64,000 nucleotides of DNA from Paradesertivirga superstes (lineage in GTDB: Bacteria; Bacteroidota; Bacteroidia; Sphingobacteriales; Sphingobacteriaceae). The DNA is taken from contig NZ_JBBJCN010000001.1 in assembly GCF_037622515.1 (NCBI RefSeq), positions 558,001 to 622,000 of the forward strand, written 5' to 3'. The notes below the pieces were generated by a model. It was not told where the DNA came from. It did not search any database and saw only the letters and a program-made list of their open reading frames with translations. Each line of letters starts with the position of its first letter. Position 1 is the stretch's first letter. The position numbers were made by a program, and so were the translations under genes. This document shows positions 18,447-26,119 of the stretch, piece after piece.

Positions 18447-19715
18447 ATGGAAATTCATAATCCGGAAGATTTAGATCTTTTTAAGCAAAAAGCATTACAA
18501 TGGGCTGCCTCTTTTGAGACAGCCTGTTATTTTGACTCAAACGACTATACCGATCCATACTCAGCATTTGATGTCTTAATTGCTGCCGGGACAAACCTGG
18601 AACTCAAAAAAAACTCAGGATCAGCATTTACTCACCTTGCTCATTTATTAAACAACAACAAAGATTGGGTTTTGGGTTTTTTAGGTTACGATTTGAAAAA
18701 CGAAACGGAGAACTTAACATCATCAAATCCCGATCACCTTCATTTTCCGGAACTTTATTTTTTTAAACCTTTACATCTGATTCTTATTAAACAGGGTAAA
18801 GTACAAATTTTATCTGCCGAGAAAGATAGAATTTGCGAGCAAATAGAGCAAACTGAGCTGGATAACCTGAATTTCTCTTTTAAGGGGAATATTGAAAGCC
18901 GGTTTTCACCTTCTGAATATAGAGATACTGTATCCCGCTTGAAAGACCACATCCGTCGCGGTGATATTTACGAAGCAAATTTCTGCCAGGAATTTTATTC
19001 TGAAAATTGTCATCTTGAACCTTTAAATGCCTTTCATGCACTTAATACAATCTCACCAACTCCTTTTGCTACATTCTTCAAATATAAAAGCAGTTACATT
19101 ATCAGTGCCACACCCGAACGTTTTTTAACTAAACGCGGGGGAAAACTTATATCTCAGCCCATAAAAGGAACCATTAAAAGAAGTACCGACCCTGCTGAAG
19201 ATGAACTATTAAAACAATCTTTAAAAAACAACAGCAAAGAGCAGGCTGAGAATGTTATGATTGTTGATTTGGTGCGGAATGACCTTACCAAATGTGCTGT
19301 ACCCGGCAGCGTGGAAGTCGAAGAGTTGTTTGGTATTTATTCATTTGAACAAGTGCACCAGATGATTTCAACCGTAGTTTGCAAAGTCAACCCAGGCCTG
19401 AACAATTCCGAAATTATTAAATCTGTATTTCCGATGGGATCTATGACAGGTGCCCCGAAAATCTCAGCAATGGAACTGATCGAGAAATATGAGAGAACTA
19501 AAAGAGGTGTCTTTTCAGGAGCAATAGGTTACTTTGCCCCAAATGGTGATTTTGACTTTAACGTTGTGATCAGAACGATTTTATACAATGCCGAAAAAAA
19601 ATATTTATCATTTCAGGTTGGCAGTGCAATAACGTTTGCTTCTGATCCTGAAAATGAATATGATGAATGCTTAGTAAAAGCAGCAGCAATCCGTAGTGTT
19701 TTACTAAATAACTAG
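18447..19715 (+). CDS. pabB: aminodeoxychorismate synthase component I-like (PabB/TrpE family)
   Basis: A 422-residue chorismate-binding enzyme. The C-terminal domain (about 160-420) carries the full signature: IRRGDIYEANFCQEF, SATPERFL, QPIKGTIKR, MIVDLVRNDL and GSMTGAPKISAMELI. The short, divergent N-terminal part fits PabB rather than TrpE, and no glutamine amidotransferase gene is adjacent. It would make 4-amino-4-deoxychorismate for folate. It starts 16 bases after purA, probably in one operon, and ends before a strong terminator. Confidence 0.88.
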   Translation: MEIHNPEDLDLFKQKALQWAASFETACYFDSNDYTDPYSAFDVLIAAGTNLELKKNSGSAFTHLAHLLNNNKDWVLGFLGYDLKNETENLTSSNPDHLHFPELYFFKPLHLILIKQGKVQILSAEKDRICEQIEQTELDNLNFSFKGNIESRFSPSEYRDTVSRLKDHIRRGDIYEANFCQEFYSENCHLEPLNAFHALNTISPTPFATFFKYKSSYIISATPERFLTKRGGKLISQPIKGTIKRSTDPAEDELLKQSLKNNSKEQAENVMIVDLVRNDLTKCAVPGSVEVEELFGIYSFEQVHQMISTVVCKVNPGLNNSEIIKSVFPMGSMTGAPKISAMELIEKYERTKRGVFSGAIGYFAPNGDFDFNVVIRTILYNAEKKYLSFQVGSAITFASDPENEYDECLVKAAAIRSVLLNN

Positions 19716-19737
19716 ATAACCAAGGATGTTATAAATT

Positions 19738-19767
19738 AAAAATGCTCCGGTTCTCCGGAGCATTTTT
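19738..19767. terminator. bidirectional terminator between pabB and the M48 protease gene
   Basis: A perfect 13-bp stem (19738-19750 with 19755-19767, core TGCTCCGG/CCGGAGCA) closes a 4-base TTCT loop. A and T runs flank both sides, so it can serve both convergent genes. Confidence 0.9.
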
Positions 19768-19771
19768 AATT

Positions 19772-20560
19772 TTATCTTTTATAATACTTTCTGGCTTCCG
19801 GCAGATTTTTCTGTATTTGAGCGATCCGCGTTTCATCACTGGGGTGAGTACTCAAAAACTCAGGAGGAGTGCCATTACCCTCTTTTGCAGAAGCCATTCT
19901 TCTCCAGAATGCTAAGGCATCATCGGGGCTGTATCCGGCCATTGCCATAAAAACTAGGCCTAATCTGTCTGCTTCAGTTTCCTGGGCCCGTCCATATTTT
20001 AACAAAGCAAGCTGTCCGCCAATACCATATAACTGTCCAATAGCTTGTGATCCTCCTGTAGCTGCACCCACGATGCCACCCAGAGCCTGTGCTCCCATCA
20101 TTTGAGAATAACGCTCTTCAGCATGCCTTGCGATAGCATGAGCAATCTCATGCGACATAACAGTCGCTAAACCAGCGTCAGTCTGGGCAACAGGAACCAA
20201 ACCTGTATATACAGCAACCTTTCCACCAGGCATACACCAGGCATTGATGTCCTTGCTTTGAATCAAATTAAATGCCCATTGAAAGTTATACTGGTTAGCA
20301 TAACCGTTCTGATTAAGATAGGTTTCTACAGCCCTGGCAATACGTCCGCCAATATTTTTCACCCTGGTTGCGTCAGTACCACTCCTTACAACTACTGTTT
20401 TGGGATCATTTAAAAATTGACTATAGGCTTGATCTGCTTCCTGCTGGATAGCTTCTGAATTGGCCAGGCTCAATTGTCGTCGACCGGTTAAAGGCACCGT
20501 CGCGCAAGCAGCTAATATTGTTATCAATACCATGCTGCATATTATTTTTAAACTTCTCAT
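19772..20560 (-). CDS. M48 family metalloprotease, lipoprotein
   Basis: A 262-residue zinc protease. The signal ends in a lipobox (LAAC, Cys19), so it is a lipid-anchored periplasmic protein. The HExxH motif is HEIAH (H137, E138, H141), and the third ligand glutamate is in ETEADRLG (about residue 195). The N-terminal PLTGRRQLSL segment and the C-terminal LSTHPSDETRIAQIQ are hallmarks of the LoiP/BepA-type group that handles misfolded outer-membrane proteins. The single domain lacks the TPR region of BepA. It is the last gene of a minus-strand run. Confidence 0.92.
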   Translation of the reverse strand: MRSLKIICSMVLITILAACATVPLTGRRQLSLANSEAIQQEADQAYSQFLNDPKTVVVRSGTDATRVKNIGGRIARAVETYLNQNGYANQYNFQWAFNLIQSKDINAWCMPGGKVAVYTGLVPVAQTDAGLATVMSHEIAHAIARHAEERYSQMMGAQALGGIVGAATGGSQAIGQLYGIGGQLALLKYGRAQETEADRLGLVFMAMAGYSPDDALAFWRRMASAKEGNGTPPEFLSTHPSDETRIAQIQKNLPEARKYYKR

Positions 20561-20594
20561 AATATTATCTGTGTTTTAATACTTAACGCAAATA

Positions 20595-21245
20595 TTAGTC
20601 CAGCTGTTTTTTTCTGAAGAAATTTACTTTAGCTTCTTTGCCTTTTAGCAAGCGTTCAATATTTTTTTGATGGGTTACCAGTATCAAAATGCAGATACAC
20701 ATTCCATAAACGACGATTGACCGCAATGGAGAGTGAAACAGGAATATTACACTGAGGGGAAAAGAAAATCCGGCCGCAATAGAACTTAAGGATACGTATT
20801 TTGATATTAAAAGAACTGAAACAAACACGAGAACACATACTAAAGCCGCCATAGAATGCACTGCCAGTATCATCCCGAATAATGTCGCAATTCCTTTCCC
20901 CCCTCTAAAACCAGCAAAAATTGGAAATAAATGTCCCATTACCGCAATAATACCGAGGGCTAACTGATAGTTTACAAACTGAACTGAATGTTGGGGCCCG
21001 GTAACAGAAAGTCCGATTAAATATGCAAGGTTAGTTGCTGTCCATCCTTTAAAAATATCTAAAAGCATTACTGCGATACCAGCGTTTTTTCCAAGCACCC
21101 GAAAGGTGTTGGTAGCACCTGCATTTCCGCTTCCGTATTCACGAACGTCAATACCGTAAAAGGCCTGTCCTATCCACACTGCTGTAGGTATTGATCCAAA
21201 TAAATAGGCTGCAACAAGGGCAGAAAGAGAATAAATCGAAATCAT
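20595..21245 (-). CDS. plsY: glycerol-3-phosphate acyltransferase PlsY
   Basis: A 216-residue integral membrane protein with about five helices. Family motifs are GSIPTAVWIGQ (about 17), GSGNAGATNTFRVLGK (about 38-53), and GHLFPIFAGFRGGKGIATLFG (about 104). PlsY transfers the acyl group from acyl-phosphate to glycerol-3-phosphate, the first step of phospholipid synthesis. It lies upstream of the M48 protease gene (34 bases apart, same strand) and downstream of nadC. Confidence 0.94.
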   Translation of the reverse strand: MISIYSLSALVAAYLFGSIPTAVWIGQAFYGIDVREYGSGNAGATNTFRVLGKNAGIAVMLLDIFKGWTATNLAYLIGLSVTGPQHSVQFVNYQLALGIIAVMGHLFPIFAGFRGGKGIATLFGMILAVHSMAALVCVLVFVSVLLISKYVSLSSIAAGFSFPLSVIFLFHSPLRSIVVYGMCICILILVTHQKNIERLLKGKEAKVNFFRKKQLD

Positions 21246-21301
21246 TCAGGTTACAATATTAAAAAAAAGCAATGCTAAATTCATGCAAAACTCTCCTTAA
21301 A

Positions 21302-22156
21302 TTAGTTTTTAACAGCTTTCAGACTCATGTCCAGACTTTTAACCGAATGGGTCAAAGCTCCCATAGACACAAAATCAACACCACAAAGAGCATATTGTAA
21401 CACATTGTCCTCTGTAATGCCACCAGAAGCTTCCGTAATAAACTTTCCGTTTACCAATTTCACAGCAGTTTTTAATGTTTCGAAATCGAAATTATCAAGC
21501 AAAATTCTGTCTACTTCTCCACAAGCTATCACTTCTTTAAGCTCATCTAGGTTTCTTACTTCTATCTCAATCTGAATATTTTTATTATTGTCTTTCAGGT
21601 ATTTCTTTGCGGCATTGAGAGCCTGGCTTATTCCACCAGCGTAATCGACATGATTGTCTTTGATCAGGATCATATCGTACAATCCGAATCTATGATTCAC
21701 CCCTCCTCCAATTTTAACCGCCTGTTTTTCAAGGAACCGCATATTAGGAGTTGTTTTACGTGTATCCAAAACCCTGGTGCCGGTATCTTTTAATAAGGTT
21801 GCAATCCGGCTTGTGGTTGAAGCTATACCACTCATGCGCTGCATTGTGTTCAACACAAGACGCTCAGCTACTAAAATTGAGTAGCTACTACCTGTAACAT
21901 TTAAAACAATATCACCATAATTAACTTCAGTTCCATCATTAATAAAAACTTTAATCTCAAGTTTCGGATCAACCTGCTTAAAAATTTCTAAAGCCACATC
22001 TACTCCAGCTATTACGCCCGCCTCTTTAATTAAAAGTTTTGCACTCCCCTGCTGATCTTTAGGAATAGTTGACAGCGAGGTGTGATCCCCTTCACCAACG
22101 TCTTCTTTTAATGCATCTAAAATAAATTTGTAAAGTTGTTCTTTATAGATTTCCAT
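21302..22156 (-). CDS. nadC: nicotinate-nucleotide pyrophosphorylase (carboxylating)
   Basis: A 284-residue NadC, the normal length. Signatures are EDVGEGDHTS (about 18), the RKTTPNMRFLEKQAVKIGGG segment binding quinolinate and PRPP (about 140-160), and LLDNFDFE plus EASGGITEDNV near the C-terminus. It converts quinolinate and PRPP to nicotinate mononucleotide in de novo NAD synthesis. nadA and nadB are not in the window. A promoter box lies about 10 bases before the start. Confidence 0.95.
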   Translation of the reverse strand: MEIYKEQLYKFILDALKEDVGEGDHTSLSTIPKDQQGSAKLLIKEAGVIAGVDVALEIFKQVDPKLEIKVFINDGTEVNYGDIVLNVTGSSYSILVAERLVLNTMQRMSGIASTTSRIATLLKDTGTRVLDTRKTTPNMRFLEKQAVKIGGGVNHRFGLYDMILIKDNHVDYAGGISQALNAAKKYLKDNNKNIQIEIEVRNLDELKEVIACGEVDRILLDNFDFETLKTAVKLVNGKFITEASGGITEDNVLQYALCGVDFVSMGALTHSVKSLDMSLKAVKN

Positions 22157-22166
22157 AATTACTGCG

Positions 22167-22174
22167 CAAAAATA
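22167..22174 (-). promoter_or_regulatory. -7 promoter box of nadC
   Basis: The minus strand reads TATTTTTG, matching TAnnTTTG, 10 bases before the nadC ATG. Confidence 0.4.
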
Positions 22175-22349
22175 AGAAATACAGTGAGATTAGTTGATTG
22201 ATCACTATTGAAAAAACATTGCAACCATATATAAGCCGCATCTGAAACCTCGGACATGACTTTTAGACTTATTTCTTAATTAATAGGTATTTATAGATCA
22301 ATTTCACGTCGAAATTGTTTTTATCAGAGCCCAAAAGAGCAAAATTATG

Positions 22350-22357
22350 TAAGTTTG
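22350..22357 (+). promoter_or_regulatory. -7 promoter box of gpmI
   Basis: TAAGTTTG is a perfect TAnnTTTG match and ends 4 bases before the GTG start codon at 22362, predicting a leaderless or nearly leaderless mRNA. Confidence 0.5.
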
Positions 22358-22361
22358 CACC

Positions 22362-23882
22362 GTGGAAAATAAAAAATTAGCTCTGATTATTCTTGACGGC
22401 TGGGGATACGGCAAAGCCGATAAGTCAAATGCCATTGTTGCTGCAAACACACCTTTTTTTGATAAATTAATAGCGAATTATCCAAATTCAACACTGGAAG
22501 CTTCGGGTATGGCAGTAGGCTTACCAGAAGGACAAATGGGTAATTCTGAAGTTGGCCATATGAACCTGGGAGCCGGACGGGTTGTTTATCAGGAATTGGG
22601 ACGCATTCACAAAGCAGTTGAAGACGGTGAATTAATTTCAAACCCCGTTTTAAAAGAAGCGTTTGAATATGCTAAAAAAGAGAATAAACAGGTTCACTTC
22701 ATCGGATTGGTATCTGATGGCGGAGTGCACTCACATACTAAACATTTAATAGGCCTATGCGATGCCGCAAAAAGTTATGCTTTGGATAAAGTATTTATCC
22801 ATGCTTTTCTTGACGGCAGAGATACGGATCCAAATTCCGGCATAAATTATATCAGTAAATTAGAAACATATCTATCAACATCTCCGGTAAAAATAGCATC
22901 GTTAATAGGTCGTTATTATGCAATGGATAGAGACAATCGCTGGGAACGTGTTAAACAGGCCTATGATGTGATGGTAAATGGGATTGGTGGTAAAACAAGC
23001 GATCTGCTTGCTACTATAAAACAACTCTACTCAGAAGGCATAACTGACGAGTTTATGAAACCAATTGTTAAAGTCGACTCCTCAAATCAGCCTTTAGCAG
23101 TTATTCAACCCGATGATGTGGTTATTTGCTTTAACTTCAGAACCGACCGGGGCCGTGAAATCACTCAGGCACTTACTCAAAAAGCATTTCCTGAATATCA
23201 GATGCAGCCTTTGAATCTGAAGTACATTACCATGACCACTTATGACGAAACTTTTAAAAATGTAAAAGTTGTTTTCACAAAAGATGATCTAACCCAAACA
23301 CTGGGAGAGGTATTAGAGCAACATGGTAAAACTCAGGTAAGAATTGCTGAAACAGAAAAGTATCCGCACGTTACATTTTTCTTTTCAGGAGGCAGAGAAA
23401 AAGAATTTAATGGAGAAAGACGCTTACTTGTACCCTCCCCTAAAGTTGCGACATATGATCTCCAGCCAGAAATGAGCGCAAAAGGCATAAGGGATGCAAT
23501 CTGCGAGGATTTCGACACCAATAAACCTGACTTTGTTTGTCTCAATTTTGCAAATCCAGATATGGTTGGACATACCGGGGTGTTTGAGGCTGTTGTAAAA
23601 GCAGTAGAAACTGTAGATAGTTGTTTACAGTCTGTAGTTGAAAACGGGTTAAAAAATGATTATTCTTTCATCATTATCGCTGATCATGGAAACGCTGACT
23701 TTATGGTTAATGAAGACGGCTCTCCCAATACTGCTCATACCACTAACCTGGTACCTTGTATCTTAATTGATAATGACTACAAAAAAATAGCCGATGGCAA
23801 ACTTGGCGATATAGGCCCAACTATTTTAAAAATTCTAAATGTTCCTATACCAGAAAAAATGACCGGAAATATCCTGGTTTAA
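22362..23882 (+). CDS. gpmI: 2,3-bisphosphoglycerate-independent phosphoglycerate mutase
   Basis: A 506-residue iPGM of normal length, starting with GTG. The catalytic serine is S62 in QMGNSEVGHMNLG, and the alkaline-phosphatase-fold metal sites include LDGWGYGKA at the N-terminus and IADHGNAD and NTAHTTN near the C-terminus. HAFLDGRDTDPNSG and GRYYAMDRDNRWER are also diagnostic. It interconverts 3- and 2-phosphoglycerate with manganese. A small lipoprotein gene follows 4 bases later, so they are probably co-transcribed. Confidence 0.95.
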   Translation: MENKKLALIILDGWGYGKADKSNAIVAANTPFFDKLIANYPNSTLEASGMAVGLPEGQMGNSEVGHMNLGAGRVVYQELGRIHKAVEDGELISNPVLKEAFEYAKKENKQVHFIGLVSDGGVHSHTKHLIGLCDAAKSYALDKVFIHAFLDGRDTDPNSGINYISKLETYLSTSPVKIASLIGRYYAMDRDNRWERVKQAYDVMVNGIGGKTSDLLATIKQLYSEGITDEFMKPIVKVDSSNQPLAVIQPDDVVICFNFRTDRGREITQALTQKAFPEYQMQPLNLKYITMTTYDETFKNVKVVFTKDDLTQTLGEVLEQHGKTQVRIAETEKYPHVTFFFSGGREKEFNGERRLLVPSPKVATYDLQPEMSAKGIRDAICEDFDTNKPDFVCLNFANPDMVGHTGVFEAVVKAVETVDSCLQSVVENGLKNDYSFIIIADHGNADFMVNEDGSPNTAHTTNLVPCILIDNDYKKIADGKLGDIGPTILKILNVPIPEKMTGNILV

Positions 23883-23886
23883 TATT

Positions 23887-24420
23887 ATGAAAATTTATAT
23901 TGCAGTATTTCTTGGAGTCTTTCTGGCTGGATGCAGCACAAAGGAAGACTCCAGGAATATGCCTGGAAAATACTTTGACATCCGCGGGTATTTTGAGAAA
24001 GAAGCTAAAAGACTTCAAAAGCAAAATCCGGTAATAGAAAAAATAGTTTCGCAGAATATAGACTTTGAAAAGAAACACGTAAGGGTAGCTGACTGGAAAA
24101 CAGAATTGGAGCTTTTTGCTGAATCTGATATTAATAAACCTGCATGGAAAAGCAGCTACCTGGTTAAAACCAATGGTCCTGACCGAGAATACTTATCTTC
24201 TGATAATAATCTAAGGACAAAAAAAATAACGATTCGCTTCTCCGAAAACGGGGCGGTTAAAAAAATCCTGATTTTCAATAAAACATCCAATGCCTTATAT
24301 ACCTCGACGGAAGAATTAACCTATTTTCCTGATTCACTTTACATTATAAAAAAACGCCAAAATGTTCTCGTTATTGGTAAAAACGAGTATTCAATATCTT
24401 CAATTTTTAAAAACCAATAA
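23887..24420 (+). CDS. hypothetical lipoprotein
   Basis: A 177-residue protein with a short signal and lipobox (LAGC, Cys16). The mature part begins with a charged helix (YFEKEAKRLQKQNPVIEKIV) and continues as alternating strands and polar turns. I do not recognise the family. The gene begins 4 bases after gpmI and precedes another lipoprotein gene, suggesting a three-gene transcript, although gpmI is a cytosolic glycolytic enzyme with no obvious functional link. Confidence 0.75.
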   Translation: MKIYIAVFLGVFLAGCSTKEDSRNMPGKYFDIRGYFEKEAKRLQKQNPVIEKIVSQNIDFEKKHVRVADWKTELELFAESDINKPAWKSSYLVKTNGPDREYLSSDNNLRTKKITIRFSENGAVKKILIFNKTSNALYTSTEELTYFPDSLYIIKKRQNVLVIGKNEYSISSIFKNQ

Positions 24421-24466
24421 TCCAATAAATGACTTAATACTACGTTTTTATTGTCGAATGGGTAAT

Positions 24467-25036
24467 ATGAAGAATTTAATTTTAGGGCCACTGGCTCTTT
24501 TAATAGTTACATCCTGTGTTGCAAAAAAACCTCAGGCTCCATTAATTAAATCCGCTGCTACCGTAAATCCTGCTGTCAAAAATTCCTTTTTTGAAGTTGT
24601 AGATTTTGAAAAAGAGTTTCTCCGACGTATTAATAAAGCCAGATCTGAAGGATGCAAATGCGGAGACACTTATATGCCACCGGTAGAACCCCTGATCTGG
24701 AACAATGAATTACAACTTTCTGCACTTGGGCATGCTCAAGATATGGCACGAAACAAATATTTTAGTCACGTAAGTAAAAATGGCGACAGGATCAAAGATC
24801 GTATAACGTCTGCAGGATATACTTATGAAGGTTTTCAAAGCTTTACTATAGGAGAAAATATCGCGTTTAATCAGCGAAGCATCAGAGAAGTGATGCAGGG
24901 ATGGCTAAATAGTCCAAGTCATTGCAAAAATCTTATGAGCCCTGCCTTTAAAGATGTTGGCATTGCCATGCAGAACTATTATTGGGTACAGGATTTTGGC
25001 GGAAGAATTCCATTTTCAAGGCGGTTCAGCAGATAA
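24467..25036 (+). CDS. CAP/SCP-domain lipoprotein
   Basis: About 189 residues from the ATG at 24467 (an in-frame ATG at 24458 is the alternative). A longer frame begins at 24362, but that overlaps the previous gene and lacks a signal, whereas from 24467 a good lipoprotein signal appears (MKNLILGPLALLIVTSC). The CAP domain (cysteine-rich secretory/PR-1 type) is clear: FLRRINKARSEGC, LSALGHAQDMARNKYFSHVS, FTIGENIAFN, VMQGWLNSPSHCKNLMSPAF and VGIAMQNYYWVQDFG. Bacterial CAP proteins are exported and mostly of unknown function. A strong hairpin follows the stop. Confidence 0.88.
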   Translation: MKNLILGPLALLIVTSCVAKKPQAPLIKSAATVNPAVKNSFFEVVDFEKEFLRRINKARSEGCKCGDTYMPPVEPLIWNNELQLSALGHAQDMARNKYFSHVSKNGDRIKDRITSAGYTYEGFQSFTIGENIAFNQRSIREVMQGWLNSPSHCKNLMSPAFKDVGIAMQNYYWVQDFGGRIPFSRRFSR

Positions 25037-25044
25037 GATCATAA

Positions 25045-25077
25045 AAAATGGCCTGTCGATTTGCGACAGGCCATTTT
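25045..25077 (+). terminator. terminator after the CAP-domain gene
   Basis: A perfect 14-bp stem (25045-25058 with 25064-25077, core GGCCTGTCG/CGACAGGCC) with a 5-base loop and flanking A/T runs; it could also serve the convergent TPR gene. Confidence 0.88.
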
Positions 25078-25129
25078 ATTTTATAAGTAATCTTGAATAG
25101 GCTCTGTAAGGACCTTACATTTTCTGTTC

Positions 25130-25768
25130 TTAATCCAGATTGGTCATATATACCTTAGCCTTTTTCATCTCATCCATAATGTCTTTTCTTCCCGGATTGG
25201 CATCTAAAACTCTCTGCAAATCATTGATACAAGACTTATATGAATTTATGGCAATATTCTTATCGTATACCCGTGGATTCTTTTGTCCTTTTAAAATCGC
25301 ATAATCGCGATAAGCAATAGCCCGGTTCTGATACAACTTCTTATCTTCCGGATTTATTTCCAGAGCTTTACTATAATCTTTAATACTGGCTAATAATATT
25401 TTTTCACGTTCTAAAGGAGTTAATGCACTATTCATTTGTGCCCCCAGAAAATTTCTCGCCTTGCCGCGGTAATAATAAGATGAAACATCGTTGGGACGTA
25501 ATGAAATTACTCTACCAAATGTGCTGATTGATTTTTGAAAATCACCTGAATGATAATATGAATAGGCCAGCATATATAAGACATCGGCATTATTTGCTTC
25601 CGCGGGTAAAGATTTTTCAAGATGAGTTACTGCATTTTTAAAATCGCCATCTAAAACGGCTTTATGCCCCAGTCGCACGTAGGGATTGGTAGATTCTGAG
25701 CTTTGCTGAGCATTAACAAAACCTGCAAAAAAGAATAAAAAAGAAAACAGAGCGATAATTACTTTCAT
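25130..25768 (-). CDS. TPR-repeat protein, exported
   Basis: A 212-residue protein from the ATG at 25768, where a signal peptide begins (MKVIIALFSFLFFFAGFVNA). The frame runs 61 codons further upstream, but that part is extremely AT-rich, Ile/Tyr/Asn-rich and unlike protein. The mature region holds about four tetratricopeptide repeats (for example GDFKNAVTHLEKSLPAE, GDFQKSISTFGRVISLRPND and DYSKALEINPEDKKLYQNRA). Such proteins act as periplasmic scaffolds; partners are unknown. It is convergent with the CAP gene. Confidence 0.85.
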   Translation of the reverse strand: MKVIIALFSFLFFFAGFVNAQQSSESTNPYVRLGHKAVLDGDFKNAVTHLEKSLPAEANNADVLYMLAYSYYHSGDFQKSISTFGRVISLRPNDVSSYYYRGKARNFLGAQMNSALTPLEREKILLASIKDYSKALEINPEDKKLYQNRAIAYRDYAILKGQKNPRVYDKNIAINSYKSCINDLQRVLDANPGRKDIMDEMKKAKVYMTNLD

Positions 25769-26119
25769 TTGAAATTTATAAGTTGACTTGTTGCTGAAAC
25801 GTATAATTATTAAGATTATTCTATTCCAGTACTTCAATGCATAATTAATTATAATTATAACGGATTGAAGAATGTAATAATACACAAGGTTAATTATTTT
25901 GTTGCTTTGTTTAAAAAAAGAATTATCATTGAACTGACTTTTTAACAGCATAATTAAATTTTAATCATGCTTCAATGCTCCTGGAGAGCAATTATATAAG
26001 TAGTTTTTAATTATCGCACCAATTTAATTTGATTGGCATAAGCATTGCACACTATAGGCATTCAGAATAAATACACCGCAAAAAAAGAATCACTGTCAAT
26101 TTGACGAAAAAGGAAATGC
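25769..26119. other. AT-rich intergenic region between divergent TPR and lon genes
   Basis: 351 bases without a convincing gene. It must hold the promoters for two divergent genes, but I see no clean TAnnTTTG box. The last 20 bases contain AAAAAGGA, a rare Shine-Dalgarno-like site 4-11 bases before the lon ATG. No tRNA or strong terminator is visible. Confidence 0.5.

Noticed and set aside
24362..24466. Upstream extension of the CAP-domain gene
   Set aside because: It overlaps the preceding lipoprotein gene, and the lipoprotein signal begins at 24467.
25769..25951. 61-codon upstream extension of the TPR gene
   Set aside because: It is made of AT-rich codons giving Ile/Tyr/Asn runs, and a clear signal peptide starts at the ATG at 25768.
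26089..26106. GTCAA/TTGAC inverted repeat before lon as a Crp/Fnr box
   Set aside because: The half-sites are in the reverse orientation and spacing for the TTGAC-N4-RTCAA pattern.
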